Source: Streptococcus equinus | GTDB lineage: Bacteria; Bacillota; Bacilli; Lactobacillales; Streptococcaceae | Reading direction: 5' to 3' | Length of the DNA stretch: 64,000 nt | NCBI RefSeq assembly: GCF_900104225.1 | Contig: NZ_FNJK01000002.1 | Coordinates: 62,001 to 126,000 of the forward strand | Shown here: piece after piece, positions 63,743-64,000 of the stretch | Layout of the letters: the number at the start of each line of letters is the position of its first letter | Position numbering within the stretch: the stretch's first letter is position 1 | Translations under genes and position numbers: made by a program | The notes under the pieces: generated by a model | Told to the model about the DNA's origin: nothing | Seen by the model: only the letters and a program-made list of their open reading frames with translations | The model's database searches: none

Positions 63743-64000
63743 ATGCGTTTAGATAAATTATTAGGTCAAGCTGGTTTCGGTTCACGTAATCAAGTTAAAA
63801 AATTAATCAGAAGTCGTCAGGTTTATGTTGATGGTCGCTTAGCTGAGGCTGATAACCTTAATGTTGAGCCAAGTTTGCAGGAAATAACGGTATCAGGTAA
63901 ACGAGTAGAGCAGTCGACTGAAAAATATTTTATTCTTAATAAACCAGCTGGTGTGGTTTCTGCGGTTTCTGATAAGGAACATCAGACGGTCATTGATTTG
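63743..64000 (+). CDS. RsuA/RluB-family rRNA pseudouridine synthase (3' end outside window)
   Basis: The first 86 residues are present. MRLDKLLGQAGFGSRNQVKKLIRSRQVYVDG is an S4 RNA-binding domain, and YFILNKPAGVVSAVSDKEHQTVIDL begins the catalytic domain (KPxGVVSA). This fits the 16S rRNA U516 synthase RsuA type; RluB cannot be excluded without the rest. Confidence 0.9.
   Translation, partial: MRLDKLLGQAGFGSRNQVKKLIRSRQVYVDGRLAEADNLNVEPSLQEITVSGKRVEQSTEKYFILNKPAGVVSAVSDKEHQTVIDL

Overview
The window is a chromosomal segment of a low-GC Gram-positive coccus, almost certainly a Streptococcus. Supporting this are gene clusters in typical streptococcal order (pbp2b-recR-ddl-murF-prfC, xseAB-ispA-tlyA-argR-recN, comEA-comEC-holA-sodA, clpE with CIRCE and CtsR-type sites), a YSIRK signal peptide, a ComX-type late-competence box and a THF riboswitch in front of folT. 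Feo iron uptake, a BASS transporter, a BAAT-type hydrolase and a Sal-type lantibiotic remnant fit the gut-associated bovis/equinus group; that species-level placement is inference.

Layout. 1-5 kb: 3' end of ileS, then on the minus strand an XRE regulator, a DUF3278 membrane protein, the stress ATPase gene clpE, a Nudix hydrolase and a DUF1827 gene. 5-13 kb: lone ornithine carbamoyltransferase, a DUF1797 protein, an amino-acid ABC permease/ATPase pair, feoA-feoB plus a 46-residue Cys-rich partner, folD and nnrD. 13-16 kb: a large secreted YSIRK protein of alternating SH3b and GBS-Bsp-like domains behind a WalR-type box, followed by a YkuD-fold protein that has lost its catalytic residues. 16-24.4 kb: xseA-xseB-ispA-tlyA-argR-recN, degV, SGNH hydrolase, YpmS and HU. 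24.5-35.6 kb: a small acidic membrane protein, dtpT, pyrDA, a metal-responsive ArsR/P1B-ATPase pair, gpmA, niaR-niaX, pbp2b and recR. 35.7-44.9 kb: a MarR/BAAT-hydrolase module, ddl, folT with riboswitch, a BASS transporter, murF, a Wzy-like membrane protein and prfC. 45-57.5 kb: cshA, a GIY-YIG protein and trmN6, plsC, comEA-comEC, an HD/CYTH pair, holA, sodA, yebC, queA and a short VIT1-like transporter. 57.6-62.9 kb: a deleted lantibiotic locus (LanM head joined to LanT tail) followed by an intact SalXYKR-like ABC transporter and two-component system. 62.9-64 kb: nagB with two operators and the 5' end of an RsuA-family pseudouridine synthase gene.

No rRNA, tRNA, insertion sequence, integrase or CRISPR array was seen. 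Accessory material appears as small modules between conserved genes: MarR/BAAT between recR and ddl, a Wzy-like gene between murF and prfC, HD/CYTH between comEC and holA, and the lantibiotic remnant before nagB. The most notable observations are the lantibiotic producer-to-sensor deletion; the perfect CIRCE plus CtsR-like site at clpE; the YkuD pseudoenzyme; a palindrome that is at once the niaR terminator and the -35 region of niaX; a translational model for the folT riboswitch; a 49-50 bp terminator-hairpin repeat at two loci; and three genes whose promoters imply leaderless mRNAs.
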